Positions 54,209-63,227 of a DNA stretch of 64,000 nucleotides are shown here, one piece after another (positions within the stretch are counted from its first letter, which is position 1; each line of letters begins with the position of its first letter). Source of the stretch: Caldichromatium japonicum. GTDB lineage: Bacteria; Pseudomonadota; Gammaproteobacteria; Chromatiales; Chromatiaceae. The stretch covers positions 434,001-498,000 of the forward strand of contig NZ_CP048029.1 in NCBI RefSeq assembly GCF_011290485.1, in the 5' to 3' direction. The position numbers and the translations under genes were made by a program. Below the pieces are notes generated by a model. The model made no database searches, was not told the origin of the DNA, and saw nothing but the letters and a program-made list of their open reading frames with translations.

Positions 54209-55459
54209 ATGAAACGCATCGTCTATCGCGAATGGCGCATCCCGCCGCAACGCTATTGGAGCCTGATCGGTTATCTGGCGGCGCTGATCGGGATCGGGGC
54301 CCTGTCATTTGGTTATATGGAGCATGAAGGGCATTGGGTCACCGGCATGAGCAACTCGGTGGTCTGGGGCATGCCGCATGTCTTTGCAGTCTTTTTGATC
54401 GTATCCGCCTCGGGTGCACTCAATATCGCCTCGATCGGCACGGTCTTCAAAAAACCGATCTACAAGCCGCTGGGCCGGCTGTCGGGTCTATTGGCAGTTG
54501 CCCTGCTTGTCGGGGGCCTCTTGATCCTGGTCACCGACCTGGGACGGCCAGAGCGCTTGATCGTGGCCATGACCCATTACAACTTCAGTTCGATCTTCGC
54601 CTGGAACATCTATCTCTATACGGGGTTCATGGCGATCGTCATCGCCTATCTCTGGTCGATGGCCGACCGCCAGGGTGCGCCCTTCAATTATCCCATCGGC
54701 GTCTTTGCGCTCATCTGGCGTCTGGCCCTGACCACAGGTACCGGATCAATCTTTGGTTTCTTGGTCGCACGCCAGGCCTATGATGCGGCGATCCTCGGGC
54801 CGATGTTCGTCGCCCTCTCGCTGGCCTATGGATTGGCCGTCTTCATGCTGGTGCTCTTTTTTTGCTTCGAAGAGGAGGGGCGCTCGATCGGTCCGCGCGT
54901 GCTGCGCCGGCTGCGCAATCTGCTCGCCCTGTTCGTCGCGGTCGTGCTCTATTTCGTCCTGATCTATCACCTGACCAACTTGTATATGGCCAAGAAGGAT
55001 GCATTCGAGCACTGGTTGTTGTTGGGTGGTGGGTTTTATACCTTCGTCTTCTGGGTGGGCTGGATTCTTGTAGGCAACCTCGTGCCCCTGTGGATCCTCT
55101 ACCATCCGGCCCTGAGCGAGCAGCGCAACTGGATCATCGCTGCCTGTACCCTGGTCATCCTGGGCGGCCTTGCAGCCATGTATGTGATCATCATTGGCAG
55201 TCAGGCTTTCCCGCTGGCCATGTTCCCAGGACATACCATCCTGGAGTCTGGCTTCAACGATGGGGTGCAGGGTGCTGCCGCCTCCTATTGGCCGAGCATC
55301 CCCGAGGTCCTGCTTGGGATCGGTGGGGTGGCCCTGTCCTTGCTGATCATCCTGGTCGGGGTGCGCGTCCTGCAATTCCTGCCCGAGTCCCTGGCCGATG
55401 AGGTGGTGGCCCCCGACGAGGAGCAGCTTGCCGAGGCCGTGGCTGTCAAGCCTGCTTGA
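54209..55459 (+). CDS. dsrP: DsrP NrfD-like membrane subunit
   Basis: 416 residues, about ten transmembrane helices (from YWSLIGYLAALIGIGALSFGY to VLLGIGGVALSLLIILVGVRVLQF). NrfD/PsrC family, quinone-interacting, with the typical DLGRPERLIVAMTHYNFSSIFAWNIYLY motif. Final gene of the DsrMKJOP complex in order. Start at 54209 (MKRIVYREWRIPPQRYW) after ggtgag. Confidence 0.97.
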   Translation: MKRIVYREWRIPPQRYWSLIGYLAALIGIGALSFGYMEHEGHWVTGMSNSVVWGMPHVFAVFLIVSASGALNIASIGTVFKKPIYKPLGRLSGLLAVALLVGGLLILVTDLGRPERLIVAMTHYNFSSIFAWNIYLYTGFMAIVIAYLWSMADRQGAPFNYPIGVFALIWRLALTTGTGSIFGFLVARQAYDAAILGPMFVALSLAYGLAVFMLVLFFCFEEEGRSIGPRVLRRLRNLLALFVAVVLYFVLIYHLTNLYMAKKDAFEHWLLLGGGFYTFVFWVGWILVGNLVPLWILYHPALSEQRNWIIAACTLVILGGLAAMYVIIIGSQAFPLAMFPGHTILESGFNDGVQGAAASYWPSIPEVLLGIGGVALSLLIILVGVRVLQFLPESLADEVVAPDEEQLAEAVAVKPA

Positions 55460-55507
55460 GCTTTACCGGCGGCGGAGCCTGGATCCGCCGCCCGGCCCCT
55501 ATCTGAG

Positions 55508-56917
55508 ATGCCGCATCTCTATCTCGCCGCACCGCAAAAGTCGTCGGGCAAGACCACCCTGGCCATCGGCCTTTGTCGCGCCTTACGTCGCCGCGGGTTG
55601 GATATCCAGCCCTTCAAAAAAGGTCCGGACTACATCGATCCATTCTGGCTGACGCAGGCGGCGGGGCGGCCCTGTTTCAACCTCGATTTTCACACCATGT
55701 CCGAGCCCGAGATCTGCGGGCTGTTTGCGCAGGGGCTCGCTGGGGCCGATCTCGGGCTCATCGAGGGCAATGTCGGGTTGTTCGACAGCACCGATCTTCA
55801 GGGCGCGCACAGCAATGCGGAACTGGCCAAGCTGTTGGGCTCGCCCGTGGTCCTGGTGGTCAATTGTCAGGGTCTGGGGCGCGGGATCGCTCCCTTGCTC
55901 CTGGGCTATCAGGGCTTTGATCCCAAGCTCAAGATTGCCGGCGTGATCCTCAACAGGATCGGGGGCGGGCGACATGGCGAGAACCTCAGGCGGGTTGTCG
56001 AACATTATACGGACCTGCCTGTGCTCGGCCTGGTGCCGCGCGATGAGGGGATTGCGATCGCGGAGCGTCATCTGGGCCTGATCCCGAGCAACGAGACTCG
56101 AGATGCCGAATCAGTGATCGAGGCCATCGCCGCGCAGATCGATCAGGGGGTTGATTTCGAGCGGTTGCTGACCATTGCCCACGCTGCCTCGGTCAGTGGG
56201 TCCATACCGATCTATGAGGCCACTAGCAGGGCATGCGCCGAGGATACACAGTCGCTTCAGACTGCACAGCGCGTGCGCATCGGGATCGCGCGCGATGCCG
56301 CCTTTGGGTTTTATTATCCCGATGATCTAGCGGCCCTGACCCAAGGCGGGGCAGAGCTCGTGCCCTTCAGTCCGCTGGCCGATCCCATCTTGCCCGAGGT
56401 CGATGCCCTATTCATCGGCGGCGGCTTTCCCGAGTGTCACATGGCCAGGTTGGAGGCCAATGGGTCGCTGCGCGCGGCGATCCGCGCCTTTATCGCCCGC
56501 GGCGGACCTGTCTATGCGGAATGCGGCGGGCTTATGTATCTGTGCCGGGCGATCCGCTGGGGCAGCGAGCGGCGGGAGATGGTTGGTGCCCTCGATGCCG
56601 AGGTCGAGATGCGCCCTGAGCCCCAAGGTCGCGGCTATGTGCGTCTGGTGGAGACCGAGGATTTCCCCTGGCCGCGTTTGGGGAATGGGCCCGCCGAGAT
56701 TCCCGCCCATGAGTTTCATCATTCGTTGATCCTAGATCCTGACCCCAACTGGCGGTATGGTTATGCCGTGCGTCGCGGCCGGGGGATCGATGGTGCACAT
56801 GACGGCATCGTCCAGGGCAATGTGTTCGCCTGTTACAGTCATCTGCGCGCCACCGCCGGGCATCGCTGGACCGAGCGTTTCCTGGCCCATGTCCGCCGCA
56901 CGCTGCAAACGGCCTGA
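55508..56917 (+). CDS. dsrN: DsrN, siroheme amidase (cobyrinate a,c-diamide synthase family)
   Basis: 469 residues of the CbiA type. N-terminal ATP-binding part with LAAPQKSSGKTTLAIGLCRAL (P-loop) and KKGPDYIDPFWL; C-terminal class I glutamine amidotransferase domain with PVYAECGGLMYLC (nucleophile Cys) and AHEFHHSLI. In the dsr context it amidates siroheme for DsrAB. Cytoplasmic. Confidence 0.96.
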   Translation: MPHLYLAAPQKSSGKTTLAIGLCRALRRRGLDIQPFKKGPDYIDPFWLTQAAGRPCFNLDFHTMSEPEICGLFAQGLAGADLGLIEGNVGLFDSTDLQGAHSNAELAKLLGSPVVLVVNCQGLGRGIAPLLLGYQGFDPKLKIAGVILNRIGGGRHGENLRRVVEHYTDLPVLGLVPRDEGIAIAERHLGLIPSNETRDAESVIEAIAAQIDQGVDFERLLTIAHAASVSGSIPIYEATSRACAEDTQSLQTAQRVRIGIARDAAFGFYYPDDLAALTQGGAELVPFSPLADPILPEVDALFIGGGFPECHMARLEANGSLRAAIRAFIARGGPVYAECGGLMYLCRAIRWGSERREMVGALDAEVEMRPEPQGRGYVRLVETEDFPWPRLGNGPAEIPAHEFHHSLILDPDPNWRYGYAVRRGRGIDGAHDGIVQGNVFACYSHLRATAGHRWTERFLAHVRRTLQTA

Positions 56918-56967
56918 TTCAACCGCATGGGTAGCCAGTGGCCTGCCCGTCTGATTGGGGACCCAAG

Positions 56968-57282
56968 ATGTTCAAACTGACACCCGCTGCCGCCGAGCAA
57001 GTCCTCAAGGCGGCCAAACAGGGCGGCACAGAAGGCATGTGTCTGCGCCTCGCCGCCGGTCGCAAACCGGATGGAAGCATCGATTATCGGATGGGTTTTG
57101 ATGATCCCACCGAGGACGACATCCGCATACAGTGCGAAGGCATCGAGATCGTCATGGCCCCCGAGCATCTCCCCCTGCTCGATGCGGCGACGCTAGACTA
57201 TGTCGAGCTGGAACCCGGGCAGTTTCATTTCATCTTCCTCAACCCCAAGGACCCCACCTATCGCCCCCCAACGGAGGACTAG
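56968..57282 (+). CDS. dsrR: DsrR, A-type carrier-like protein without cluster cysteines
   Basis: 104 residues with an IscA-like fold (MFKLTPAAAEQVLKAAKQGG...GMCLRLAAG...YRMGFDDPTEDDI) but without the three conserved cysteines of true A-type carriers; only single Cys residues occur (GMCLRL, IQCEGI). In Allochromatium DsrR acts in post-transcriptional production of Dsr proteins. Start at 56968 fits the family. Last dsr gene here; no dsrS follows. Confidence 0.95.
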   Translation: MFKLTPAAAEQVLKAAKQGGTEGMCLRLAAGRKPDGSIDYRMGFDDPTEDDIRIQCEGIEIVMAPEHLPLLDAATLDYVELEPGQFHFIFLNPKDPTYRPPTED

Positions 57283-57619
57283 ACGGCCCGGTCCTGCCCA
57301 TTGACTCGCCTGCGAGCGGGGGCGAGGCTGGTTCTTTACCTGGATCGACACGGATGAGCGCTTTATGCAAGGAACCGCTGATTGATGCGTCATACCGGCG
57401 AACATCGCTATCCAGTGGACTGAATGACTTGGATTCCGTTCTGGTTTGCGCCGGAGTGACCAAGGCACAATCAATCAGCGCTGCTGAGCAGGAGGGGCAT
57501 TGAGTGCTCTAGAACACCAGCGACTTCGCCCTAGGAACCCCAAAAGCAGGTATCCTTGCGCTTAAAAAACAAGGATCGCCAAGCGCAGATGCCAATGAAT
57601 CCAATCGGGTGGGCCCGCC
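57283..57619 (+). other. Non-coding interval between dsrR and trpG
   Basis: 337 bp without a supported gene. In Allochromatium dsrS occupies this place; I find no trace of it in any frame. The interval is largely filled by the inverted-repeat element at 57371-57485. Confidence 0.6.
57371..57485. repeat. MITE-like inverted-repeat element, copy 2
   Basis: About 115 bp with perfect 11-bp inverted repeats cgctgattgat (57376-57386) and atcaatcagcg (57470-57480). Interior reads gcgtcataccgg...tatccag...ggattccg...gcgccggagtgac, similar in order and size to the element at 30668-30785. No coding capacity. Confidence 0.6.
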
Positions 57620-58201
57620 ATGCTGCTGATGATCGATAACTATGATTCTTTCACCTACAACCTGGTGCAGTATTTCGGCGAATTGGGTGCCGAGGTGCGG
57701 GTGGTGCGCAACGATGAGCTGAGGGTCGATGAGGTCCTCTCCCTGGGGCCTGAGCGCCTAGTTATCTCCCCTGGTCCCTGCACGCCGTCCGAGGCGGGGA
57801 TCTCGGTCCCCCTGATTGAGCGTCTTAGGGGGCGCGTGCCGATCCTGGGGGTCTGCCTGGGACATCAAGCCATCGGGCAGGCGTTCGGCGGGCAGATCAT
57901 CCGGGCCCCTACGGTGATGCATGGCAAGACCTCGCCCATCCATCACCAGGATTGCGGTGTCTTCAGCGGTCTGCCGAGCCCGTTCATGGCCACACGCTAT
58001 CATTCCCTGGTGATCGATCCTCAGACCCTGCCGGATTGCCTTGAGGTCACTGCCTGGACCGAGACGGCGGAGGGGGAGCGTGAATGTATCATGGGGGTAC
58101 GGCATCGCACCCTACCGATCCAGGGCGTCCAGTTTCACCCCGAATCCATCCTGACTGAGCATGGGCATCGCTTGTTGCAGAACTTCCTAGAGGACCGCTG
58201 A
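57620..58201 (+). CDS. trpG: Anthranilate synthase component II (glutamine amidotransferase)
   Basis: 193-residue class I glutamine amidotransferase: [53 protein letters not shown] with the nucleophile Cys, and [14 protein letters not shown] with the catalytic His/Glu. Supplies ammonia to TrpE (not in the window) and may also serve PabB. Stop overlaps trpD start (TGATG). Confidence 0.96.
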   Translation: MLLMIDNYDSFTYNLVQYFGELGAEVRVVRNDELRVDEVLSLGPERLVISPGPCTPSEAGISVPLIERLRGRVPILGVCLGHQAIGQAFGGQIIRAPTVMHGKTSPIHHQDCGVFSGLPSPFMATRYHSLVIDPQTLPDCLEVTAWTETAEGERECIMGVRHRTLPIQGVQFHPESILTEHGHRLLQNFLEDR

Positions 58202-59223
58202 TGGAGCTCAAAGAGGCCGTCGCCCGTTGCATCGAACGCCATGACCTGACCGGTGAGGAGATGGCTGCCGTCATGCGCCTCATCATGACCGGCGGTGCAA
58301 CCCCTGCACAGATTGCCGGACTATTGGTCGCCCTGCGCATGAAGGGCGAGACACCTACCGAGATCGCTGCGGCTGCTGCGGTGATGCGCGCCCTGGCAAC
58401 ACCCGTTGCTCTCGACGGGCTCGATCATCTGGTCGATATCGTCGGCACCGGCGGCGATGGCGCCGCGACCTTCAATGTCTCGACCGCCAGCACCTTTGTC
58501 GCCGCTGCCGCAGGCTGTTATGTCGCCAAGCATGGTAACCGCTCGGTCTCCAGCCGCTCAGGGGCGGCGGATGTCCTGGAGTCTGCCGGCATCAAGCTGG
58601 ATCTAACGCCCGAGCAGGTTGCACTCTGTGTGCGCGAGGTGGGGGTTGGATTCATGTTCGCTCCGGTCTATCACAGCGCCATGAGACATGCCATCGGGCC
58701 GCGGCGCGAGCTGGGGGTGCGCACATTGTTTAATCTCCTGGGGCCCCTGACCAATCCGGCATCTGTACCCCATCAGGTGCTCGGGGTCTTTAGTGCCCAC
58801 TGGCTCGAGCCCCTGGCCTTGGTCCTGCAGCAGCTCGGCAGCCGGCACGTCCTGGTCGTCCACGCCCGCGATGGGTTGGATGAGCTCAGCATCGCCGAGC
58901 GCACCGATGTCGCTGAGCTGCGTGCCGGCGAGGTGCATCGCTATAGCCTGGCCCCGGAGGACTTTGGGCTCCAGCGTGCCCCGCTTGCGGCCATCCAGGT
59001 CTCTGGTCCCGCCGAGAGTTTAGCCCTGATCCGGAAGGTGCTGGCTGGCGAGTCGGGACCTGCGCGCGACATGGTCCTGTTCAATGCGGGCGCTGCCATC
59101 TATGTCGCCGGACGCGCCGATTCCCTGGCCGCTGGCATTGCAGCGGCAGCACGGGCCATCGACAGCGGCGAGGCCGAGCGCCGCCTGGAACGACTGATCG
59201 CCTTGACCCAGAGTTTTGCCTGA
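58201..59223 (+). CDS. trpD: Anthranilate phosphoribosyltransferase
   Basis: 340 residues. Motifs: [75 protein letters not shown]. Second step of tryptophan synthesis. Overlaps trpG by one base; trpC follows after 7 bp. Confidence 0.97.
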   Translation: MELKEAVARCIERHDLTGEEMAAVMRLIMTGGATPAQIAGLLVALRMKGETPTEIAAAAAVMRALATPVALDGLDHLVDIVGTGGDGAATFNVSTASTFVAAAAGCYVAKHGNRSVSSRSGAADVLESAGIKLDLTPEQVALCVREVGVGFMFAPVYHSAMRHAIGPRRELGVRTLFNLLGPLTNPASVPHQVLGVFSAHWLEPLALVLQQLGSRHVLVVHARDGLDELSIAERTDVAELRAGEVHRYSLAPEDFGLQRAPLAAIQVSGPAESLALIRKVLAGESGPARDMVLFNAGAAIYVAGRADSLAAGIAAAARAIDSGEAERRLERLIALTQSFA

Positions 59224-59230
59224 GGGCGCC

Positions 59231-60040
59231 ATGGCCGAGACCCCGGATATCTTAAAGACCATCCTCCGGCGTAAACAGGAGGAGATCGCCGAGCGACGAC
59301 TGCGCTGTCCTGAGGCGCAACTGCGCGCTATCCTGGATAACGCAGACCCGACGCGCGGCTTTGCCGATGCCCTCAAGCGGCGGGTGGATGCCGGCGAGCC
59401 GGCGGTGATCGCCGAGATCAAGAAGGCCAGTCCGAGCAAGGGGCTGTTGCGCGCCGATTTCGCTCCGCCCGCCATTGCCCACGCCTATGCCCAGGCGGGC
59501 GCGGCCTGTCTTTCGGTCTTGACCGATAGAGATTTCTTTCAGGGCAGCGATGCCGATCTCCAGGCGGCACGTGGCGCCTGCACCCTGCCGGTCATCCGCA
59601 AGGATTTCATCATCGACCCCTACCAGGTCTATGAGGCACGCGCCATCGGTGCCGATGCCATCTTGTTGATCGCCGCCTGTCTCGACGATGCCCGGCTTGC
59701 CGAGCTCAATGCCTTTGCCCAGGGCCTGGGCCTGGACGTATTGCTCGAGGTGCATGACGCCAATGAGTTGGAACGGGCACTCGCGCTCCCGGGACGCCTG
59801 ATCGGGATCAACAACCGTAATCTCCATACCTTCGAGGTAAGCCTTAAGACCACACTTGATCTATTGCCGCGGATTCCAGCCGACCGGCTGGTGGTGACTG
59901 AAAGCGGGATTACAAGTCCTGCCGATGTTGCCCAGATGCGCGCCCATGGGGTCAACGCCTTCTTGGTCGGCGAGACATTCATGCGCGCTGCTGATCCGGG
60001 GCTTGCGTTGGCGTGGTTATTTTTTCAGCGTACCCCATAG
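59231..60040 (+). CDS. trpC: Indole-3-glycerol phosphate synthase
   Basis: 269 residues, a TIM barrel: [93 protein letters not shown]. The TrpC and TrpF activities are not fused. Its last 16 bp overlap the convergent crp-type gene. trpF, trpB and trpA are elsewhere. Confidence 0.97.
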   Translation: MAETPDILKTILRRKQEEIAERRLRCPEAQLRAILDNADPTRGFADALKRRVDAGEPAVIAEIKKASPSKGLLRADFAPPAIAHAYAQAGAACLSVLTDRDFFQGSDADLQAARGACTLPVIRKDFIIDPYQVYEARAIGADAILLIAACLDDARLAELNAFAQGLGLDVLLEVHDANELERALALPGRLIGINNRNLHTFEVSLKTTLDLLPRIPADRLVVTESGITSPADVAQMRAHGVNAFLVGETFMRAADPGLALAWLFFQRTP

Positions 60041-60681
60041 ACCAGGATCGTCTTGCCCCTGACCCGTACGAGCCCTTGTTCCTCGAGCCCCTTGAGCACC
60101 CGCCCGGCCATCTCGCGCGAACAGCCCACCAGATGACCCAGTTCCTGGCGGGTGATACGGATCTGCTTCCCCTGTGGATGGGGCTGGGCATCGGGTTGTT
60201 CACATAGATCGAGCAGGGCGCCTGCGATCCGTCCGCTGACATCCACAAAGGCGAGATCCCCGAGCTTACGGCTGGTCCTTTGTAGGCGCAGCGCAAGCTG
60301 GGCGCCGATGGTATACAGCAAAGCCTTGGCAACCTCGGCCAGTTCATGTTCGAGCAGCCAGTCGAGCCGGCGATAGGTGATCTCGGCGACGCGGCAGGGA
60401 GTACGGGTACGCACGATCACGCTGCGGGTGCTTTGCGGGATGAAAAGCCCCATCTCCCCGATGAACTCACCCTTATTGAGATAGGTCAGCAAAAGCTCGC
60501 GCCGCTCATCTGCGTCATACATCAGGACCGCCACCGATCCCTCGAGCAGATAGTACAGGGTCTCAGCGGGCTGGCCCTGACGGATCAAATCGATCTGCTT
60601 GTCATAGCTCTTGGTATGGCAGTGGCTCAGGAAGGCGGACAGCCAGGATGGTTTTTCTGGAGATAAAGGTTGGGTGCTCAT
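60025..60681 (-). CDS. crp: Crp/Vfr-like transcription regulator
   Basis: 218 residues. Cyclic-nucleotide pocket with [29 protein letters not shown] (Glu/Arg/Ser equivalents of the cAMP ligands), dimer helix [21 protein letters not shown], and a winged helix with the recognition helix [29 protein letters not shown]. Closely follows E. coli Crp and Pseudomonas Vfr. The ATG at 60681 was chosen; nine upstream codons are open. Targets were not mapped. Confidence 0.93.
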   Translation of the reverse strand: MSTQPLSPEKPSWLSAFLSHCHTKSYDKQIDLIRQGQPAETLYYLLEGSVAVLMYDADERRELLLTYLNKGEFIGEMGLFIPQSTRSVIVRTRTPCRVAEITYRRLDWLLEHELAEVAKALLYTIGAQLALRLQRTSRKLGDLAFVDVSGRIAGALLDLCEQPDAQPHPQGKQIRITRQELGHLVGCSREMAGRVLKGLEEQGLVRVRGKTILVYGVR

Positions 60682-60883
60682 GGGGTGGCCTTGGCATGCA
60701 GTCAGCACTGGGATGCGCGGATCGGACCTTATGCCTTAGAGCATATCCTAGCGGGATCCGCTACGCCGCTAGCATTGAGCCAAGGCGCAGGCCCTATGAT
60801 TGACGGATATCCTTGGTCGTTGATCCAAACCGAACGTAACGTGCGGTTTGCCTTTGGTAAAAACCAACCCTTTGAAAGACCGC

Positions 60884-60916
60884 TGGGCTGCGGCGATTGT
60901 CCATCGCCGCAGCCCA
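60884..60916. other. Strong 13-bp hairpin upstream of the DUF302 gene
   Basis: Perfect stem tgggctgcggcga/tcgccgcagccca with a 7-nt loop, 41 bp before the start codon, preceded by a small ttggt/accaa dyad at about 60854-60867. No U-run follows on either strand within a few bases. Likely an RNA element in the leader or a terminator for an unseen transcript. Confidence 0.5.
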
Positions 60917-60957
60917 AGGCCGATCAGTCAACCGTCCTGTGATCGAGGTGAGCCAGC

Positions 60958-61374
60958 GTGAATAGACAGCAGGATCTCTATATTGTCGAGAGCGACAAGG
61001 GCGTTGAGCAATTCATCAATGACTTCGCCGCTGTCGTTCGCAAATACGACTTTGTGATCAACAACGCCGATACCATGAACATGCGCGAGACCTTCCGCAA
61101 ACATGGCGGCGAGGTGCCGGACAGTTTCGACCTGCACATGATCCAGGTCTGTAAACCGACCAAGGCCGACAAGAGCCTGACTTTCAACCCCGAGCGGGCG
61201 GTGCTCATGCCCAAGTTCGTGATGGTGTTCTCGCGGGGGGACAAGACCCAGATCCGCTATCTGAGCTATGGCCTAGAGGATATCGCCGAGATCGTCCCCG
61301 ATGATCCGGCATTCCCCGCTTCGCTTGCCGAGACCTTCGCCAAGATCCGCACCATGATCGATGAGGCGCGCTAG
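60958..61374 (+). CDS. DUF302 family protein
   Basis: 138 residues starting with GTG, supported by gaggtgag 6-13 bases upstream. DUF302-like: DLYIVESDKGVEQFINDFAAVVRKYDFVINNADTMNMRETFRKHGGEV, then MIQVCKPTKADKSLTFNPERAVLMPKFVMVF and TQIRYLSYGLEDIAEIV. Members are common in sulfur oxidisers, often near electron-transport genes; role unknown. Cytoplasmic by absence of a signal. Confidence 0.85.
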   Translation: MNRQQDLYIVESDKGVEQFINDFAAVVRKYDFVINNADTMNMRETFRKHGGEVPDSFDLHMIQVCKPTKADKSLTFNPERAVLMPKFVMVFSRGDKTQIRYLSYGLEDIAEIVPDDPAFPASLAETFAKIRTMIDEAR

Positions 61375-61532
61375 GCAGTGGGATGTGCGCCCCCTAGGAC
61401 CTATCCTTTAGACCCTGGGTAAGGCCGTGCGGCAGACGCATGACTCGAAGAGGATGCGCCCCATCTGCATTTCATGATTCAGGCGACAGGGGCGGCACCG
61501 GTCGCCCCATGGCCGTTCATCCGGTGCTGCTC

Positions 61533-62503
61533 TCAAGAAAGTGCGCAAACAGGCGCACTGTTCTCTTCCTGCCCCGAATGCGGAGCGCATTCGTCTCTGA
61601 CAGGCGTGACTTTCCCGACTACGGCAGAGACCCTCTCTGCTGTAGCTCCGCCGTTACCGGACGGACTCGCCACGGGTAGGGCAGTTGCGGTTGCCAGCCG
61701 TTTGAGATTGAGCGCGGCATTGATGTCCCGATCATGGCGCGTGCCGCATTGAGGACACGTCCATTCCCGATCCTTCAACGCCAACATCTCATTCTCCCAA
61801 CCACAGACCGAACACAGGCGGCTGCTCGGATCCCAGCGATCAGCTAAAACCAACCAGACGCCGTAGCATTTCCCCTTGTATTCCATCTGCAAGCAGAACA
61901 TGCCAAAGCCCAGGTCGCTGATGGCGCGGGCAAGCCGTTCGTTCGCCAGCATGCCCTTGACGTTCAAATCCTCAATCACCACCCCTTGGTTTTCGCGGCA
62001 GAGCCGGGTCGTGAGCTTATGTGTGAAGTCCGCTCGGACATTGGCAATGCGTGCGTGCAGCCTTGCCAACATCGCAGAGGATTTCCTTCGATTCTTCAAG
62101 ATCGGAAGCCTCGTGCCTTTTGCCAGTCCGGCCCTTGGCGCAAACCCAGCCCCGACCTTGGCCGCCTCAACCTTGCAGGAAAGGCGTCTGCCTCGAATCC
62201 TGAGACAACGAAGCGCAGAGGAGATTCAACAGACTCGCCATTGGAAAGCCTGGCCGCCGCCTCAACGCCCAGGTCAACACCAGTCGTTTCATGCACCTGC
62301 GATAGAACGCAGCATCGACCACTTCAACCTGAACGGCGACGAACCTGCGATCCGCAGTACGCGAAACGGTCGCACCAAGAATCTTGCCATTTCCACTCGG
62401 CAAGCGCCCAATTCCAGACACACCGCCCCGTACCGCAGGCGCAGGTGAAGTAAACCGCCTGCTCAGGCGTCGGACAAAGGGCGATTTTGTGGGTCAGTTG
62501 CAT
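61533..62503 (-). pseudogene. tnpB: Disrupted tnpB of IS607-type copy 2
   Basis: Same broken TnpB as in copy 1: RuvC-I in TGVDLGVEAA, then a frame change, then IEDLNVKGML, the zinc-ribbon cysteines CSVCGW and CPQCGTRHDRDINAA. The final residues differ from copy 1 (SAPVCALS against CVQVCALS) because of the 11-bp divergent block. Confidence 0.85.
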
Positions 62504-62577
62504 GGCTTACTCATTGGTGTTCTCTCGAGCGCCAAACAATTTCGCTAGATTCATGAGCTAATCAGATTCAATCATGA

Positions 62578-63108
62578 TCACTCATGACTCACCCCCTTTC
62601 TTAATACCTCGTCCAGCTTTTTTCGATAGTTCCTCAACCCATACAGCCTGGACAAAAAACAATGCACGATAGTCATTAAGTCCTGCACCATCTCCCGCTC
62701 TGGCGAGAGCCGTTCTTGATTAAGCACCAGCACTTCACAACCGTGCGTTCTGGCGTAATGCTCGAACCACTCAAAACCAAAGCGGGTCAACCTGTCTTTG
62801 TGAGCAAGGATCAGGGTCTTGACCTCTTTCCTCAACGAACTCGACATTCGACAAGCCTTTCGCCACATCAAACTCTTCCAACACCTTGCGCTGGTCGGCG
62901 AGGTCTGGCTTCTGCGCAGCACTGGATATGCGACAGTAGGCATCAATCCGCATTGGCTCTGATACCTTACTGCGCAAGCCAATCAACTCGCGGATTTGTG
63001 CCTCGCGACTGTTCGCGCCACCAGGATCAAACCCCCTTCGCGCTCCCAGCGTTGCAAGGTCTTGACCGAAACGCCAAGCCGCTTCGCCGCCTTGCCTGTG
63101 CCCATCAT
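62578..63108 (-). pseudogene. tnpA: Disrupted serine recombinase tnpA of IS607-type copy 2
   Basis: Identical in structure to the copy 1 pseudogene: MerR-type start in one frame, YCRISSAAQ in a second, LAHKDRLTRFGFEW in a third, with the same internal deletion. Confidence 0.85.
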
Positions 63109-63227
63109 CGCGCTTTCCATGTGGAAAATTATCCACTATCACGCACAGCTTGTAATACTAGGGTTGGCTCCTGCGAGCGCTGCCAATCGGATTCTTTCCA
63201 GACTGCCGCCTGCGGGATGCTGGGCAC

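Larger units (their letters stand above)
61527..63148 (-). mobile_element. IS607-type element, copy 2 (defective)
   Basis: 1622 bp, same length, orientation and gene order as 20671-22292, with about a dozen scattered single-base differences plus an 11-bp divergent block 28 bases from one end. It lies between the DUF302 gene and the 3' end of phaC. All frameshifts and deletions of copy 1 are present here too. Confidence 0.88.

Noticed and set aside
57283..57619. Remnant of dsrS after dsrR
   Set aside because: No frame gives a stretch long enough or recognisable; the interval is better explained by an inverted-repeat element.
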